This document shows, piece by piece, positions 4,000 to 5,514 of a DNA stretch of 5,514 bases. This stretch comes from Pseudomonadota bacterium (GTDB lineage: Bacteria; Desulfobacterota; BSN033; G020346125). The translations under genes and the position numbers were made by a program. The stretch spans positions 1-5,514 of the forward strand of contig DAOVIU010000118.1 in the NCBI GenBank assembly GCA_030673585.1, written 5' to 3'. Each line of letters opens with the position of its first letter. Position 1 is the first letter of the stretch. The notes under the pieces are model-generated. The model made no database searches. It was not told where the DNA came from and saw only the letters and a list, made by a program, of their open reading frames with translations.

Positions 4000-5514
4000 A
4001 TGATTCCATGTGGTTATGCGGGAAAAATGTTGCGGGTAAACTTGAGCAAGGGAACGGTTTCCGATGAACAATTGGACCCGGATCTCATACGTCAATACAT
4101 CGGAGGCTTGGGATTCGGCGCTCGATACCTCTATGAGGAAAATCCGGATGGCATCGAGTGGTCAGACCCCGAAAACAGGATGATTCTCGCAAACGGTCCC
4201 TTGAGCGGAACGGCCGTTCGGGGCTCGGGGACCATGTGCGTGACGAGCAAGGGGCCCATGACCAACCTGGCCGGGTCCAGTCAGTCCAACGGCTACTGGG
4301 GCGCCTTCCTAAAATCCTGCGGGTACGACGGGATCGTTATCCATGGCTGTGCCGACCGATGGTCGTACCTGTTTATCAGTGAGGAAAAAGCCGAGCTCCG
4401 CGAGGCGACTCACCTTCAGGGAAAGGACACGCACGAGACCCAGGAATTGATTCGGGCGGAGTTGGGGATAAAGGGAGGGTTGAGCATCCACTGTATCGGC
4501 CCCGCCGCCGAGAACAAGGTTCGATTCAGCGTCATTGCCGGGGATGCCACCCACGTGGTATCAAAAAACGGCTTGGGGGCCGTCTTGGCCTCCAAGCGCC
4601 TCAAGGCGATCGCCATCTGCAGGGGAAAATACAAGGCTCGAATACACGACGGAGAGCTGCTCAAGAAAGTCGCCAAAGAGCTCTACGAGAGATCCTTCGC
4701 GGATCGTCATGGACAAATCCACAAGTATGGAACCAATGGAGGCTTTTCGGCTCAGCTGCAGGTCGGCTCCCTTCCGGTCCGTAACTACACCACCAATCTC
4801 TTCCCCGAGCACGAGAAAATGAACGGCCAGTACGTCCGGGGCCAATTTGAAAGGGTGGGGCGTAATACCTGTTTTAACTGCGGGATGCACCATCTCGCCG
4901 TCCTGAAGGTGACGGAAGGACCGTATAAGGGATTTGTCGGGGAGGATCCCGAGTACGAAGCCTTCGCAGCCCTCGGGCCCCAGATCGGCCAAACCGATGC
5001 CGGGGGGGTCTTTGTGTTATCGGATCTTGTGGACCGCCTCGGTATTGACGTGAATGAGACCGGATGGGTCATCGGGTGGCTCATGGAGTGCCACGAAAAG
5101 GGGATTCTCACGAAGAAGGATACCGATGGCATCGAGATGAACTGGGGAAACGTCGAATCCACAAGGAAGATGCTACAGAAAATATCGAATCGCGAGGGTA
5201 TCGGCAACCTCCTGGCTGAGGGGGTGAAGAGGGCCTCCGAGGAGATCGGGGGCGAGGCCGCCGATATGGCGGTGTGCACCCGCAAAGGGTCAACGCCGAG
5301 GGGGCACGATCATAGGTGCAGGTGGACTGAAATACTCGATACGTGTTTCGGCAATACGAGCACCATTGAGGCGACCTTTGGCGGTGCGAAGCCGGAGCTA
5401 TTGGGCATGCCCCCCATTCACGACCGGTTTTCCCCGTGGGAGGCCTCCAGCATCAACGCTATGATGAATGGATGGCATATATTCGAGGACTGCGTCGGTG
5501 TCTGCCGGTTCAAC
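4000..5514 (+). CDS. Tungsten aldehyde:ferredoxin oxidoreductase family protein, N-terminal 505 residues (runs off right edge)
   Basis: The frame is open from ATG 4000 to the window end. The family oxidises aldehydes to acids with ferredoxin or reduces acids, using a tungsten bis-pterin and one [4Fe-4S] cluster. Family landmarks appear in order: an N-terminal GYAGKMLRVNLS strand, YIGGLGFGARYL near 33-44, NGPLSGT (65-71), NGYWGAFLKSCGYDGIVIHG near 95-114, IGPAAENKVRF (166-176), GLGAVLASKRLKAI (191-204), the first cluster motif C291-x2-C294 in TCFNCGMHH, DPEYEAF (316-322), TPRGHDHR (432-439) and DCVGVC (497-502), whose last cysteine C502 matches the fourth cluster ligand. The third ligand position, Cys in classical AORs (C-x2-C-x3-C), is His298 here. 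The position preceding GLGAV is KN rather than the usual RG. No cysteine occurs between 295 and 363, so a BamB-type tungsten-ligating cysteine is not evident. Full family length is about 600-650 residues, so roughly 100-150 are missing. It is a cytoplasmic enzyme of unknown substrate. Confidence 0.95.
   Translation, partial: MIPCGYAGKMLRVNLSKGTVSDEQLDPDLIRQYIGGLGFGARYLYEENPDGIEWSDPENRMILANGPLSGTAVRGSGTMCVTSKGPMTNLAGSSQSNGYWGAFLKSCGYDGIVIHGCADRWSYLFISEEKAELREATHLQGKDTHETQELIRAELGIKGGLSIHCIGPAAENKVRFSVIAGDATHVVSKNGLGAVLASKRLKAIAICRGKYKARIHDGELLKKVAKELYERSFADRHGQIHKYGTNGGFSAQLQVGSLPVRNYTTNLFPEHEKMNGQYVRGQFERVGRNTCFNCGMHHLAVLKVTEGPYKGFVGEDPEYEAFAALGPQIGQTDAGGVFVLSDLVDRLGIDVNETGWVIGWLMECHEKGILTKKDTDGIEMNWGNVESTRKMLQKISNREGIGNLLAEGVKRASEEIGGEAADMAVCTRKGSTPRGHDHRCRWTEILDTCFGNTSTIEATFGGAKPELLGMPPIHDRFSPWEASSINAMMNGWHIFEDCVGVCRFN

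Noticed and set aside
4561..4992. 143-codon minus-strand open frame
   Set aside because: It is a shadow of the AOR gene; the plus strand carries conserved AOR motifs throughout.
4785..5285. 166-codon minus-strand open frame
   Set aside because: It is antisense to the AOR gene and rich in Ser and Pro, as GC-rich shadow frames often are.

Overview
The window looks like a piece of an anaerobic bacterial genome. Its genes are preceded by strong Shine-Dalgarno sequences and sigma70-like promoters, one gene carries a Sec-type signal peptide, and both ends carry large pterin-dependent Mo/W oxidoreductases. A sulfate-reducing or syntrophic lineage (Desulfobacterota-like) is my best guess. It rests on the gene families, not on any marker gene.

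Layout. (1) 1-785, minus strand: the N-terminal 261 residues of a molybdopterin/tungstopterin enzyme of the DMSO-reductase superfamily, closest in my memory to acetylene hydratase; it runs off the left edge. (2) 786-1190: a divergent intergenic region with a 44-codon coding remnant on the minus strand (about 900-1034) and, on the plus strand, two candidate sigma70 promoters. (3) 1191-2003, plus: a complete metallo-beta-lactamase-fold hydrolase of the N-acyl-homoserine-lactonase type with all metal ligands. (4) 2004-2250: a short convergent gap with an intrinsic terminator for the next gene. (5) 2251-3396, minus: an exported two-domain protein, a TlpA-like thioredoxin fold followed by an FMN-binding domain with an SGAT flavinylation motif and a CxxCH motif. 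A small membrane-protein candidate lies just upstream and overlaps it by ATGA. (6) 3397-3999: mostly non-coding, with short palindromes and a near-consensus promoter. (7) 4000-5514, plus: the first 505 residues of a tungsten aldehyde:ferredoxin oxidoreductase (AOR) family protein that runs off the right edge.

Base composition rises along the window: sampled blocks of the left-hand gene are roughly 25-50% GC (mean near 37%), the middle genes about 50%, and the AOR gene 53-58%. With the gene remnant and the mixed orientations, this suggests an assembled accessory region rather than one old operon. The link I can defend is redox chemistry: two pterin enzymes that need Mo or W, and a secreted thiol/flavin protein. 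I see no sequence evidence that these genes form one pathway. No CRISPR array, tRNA, rRNA, insertion sequence or phage feature is visible.
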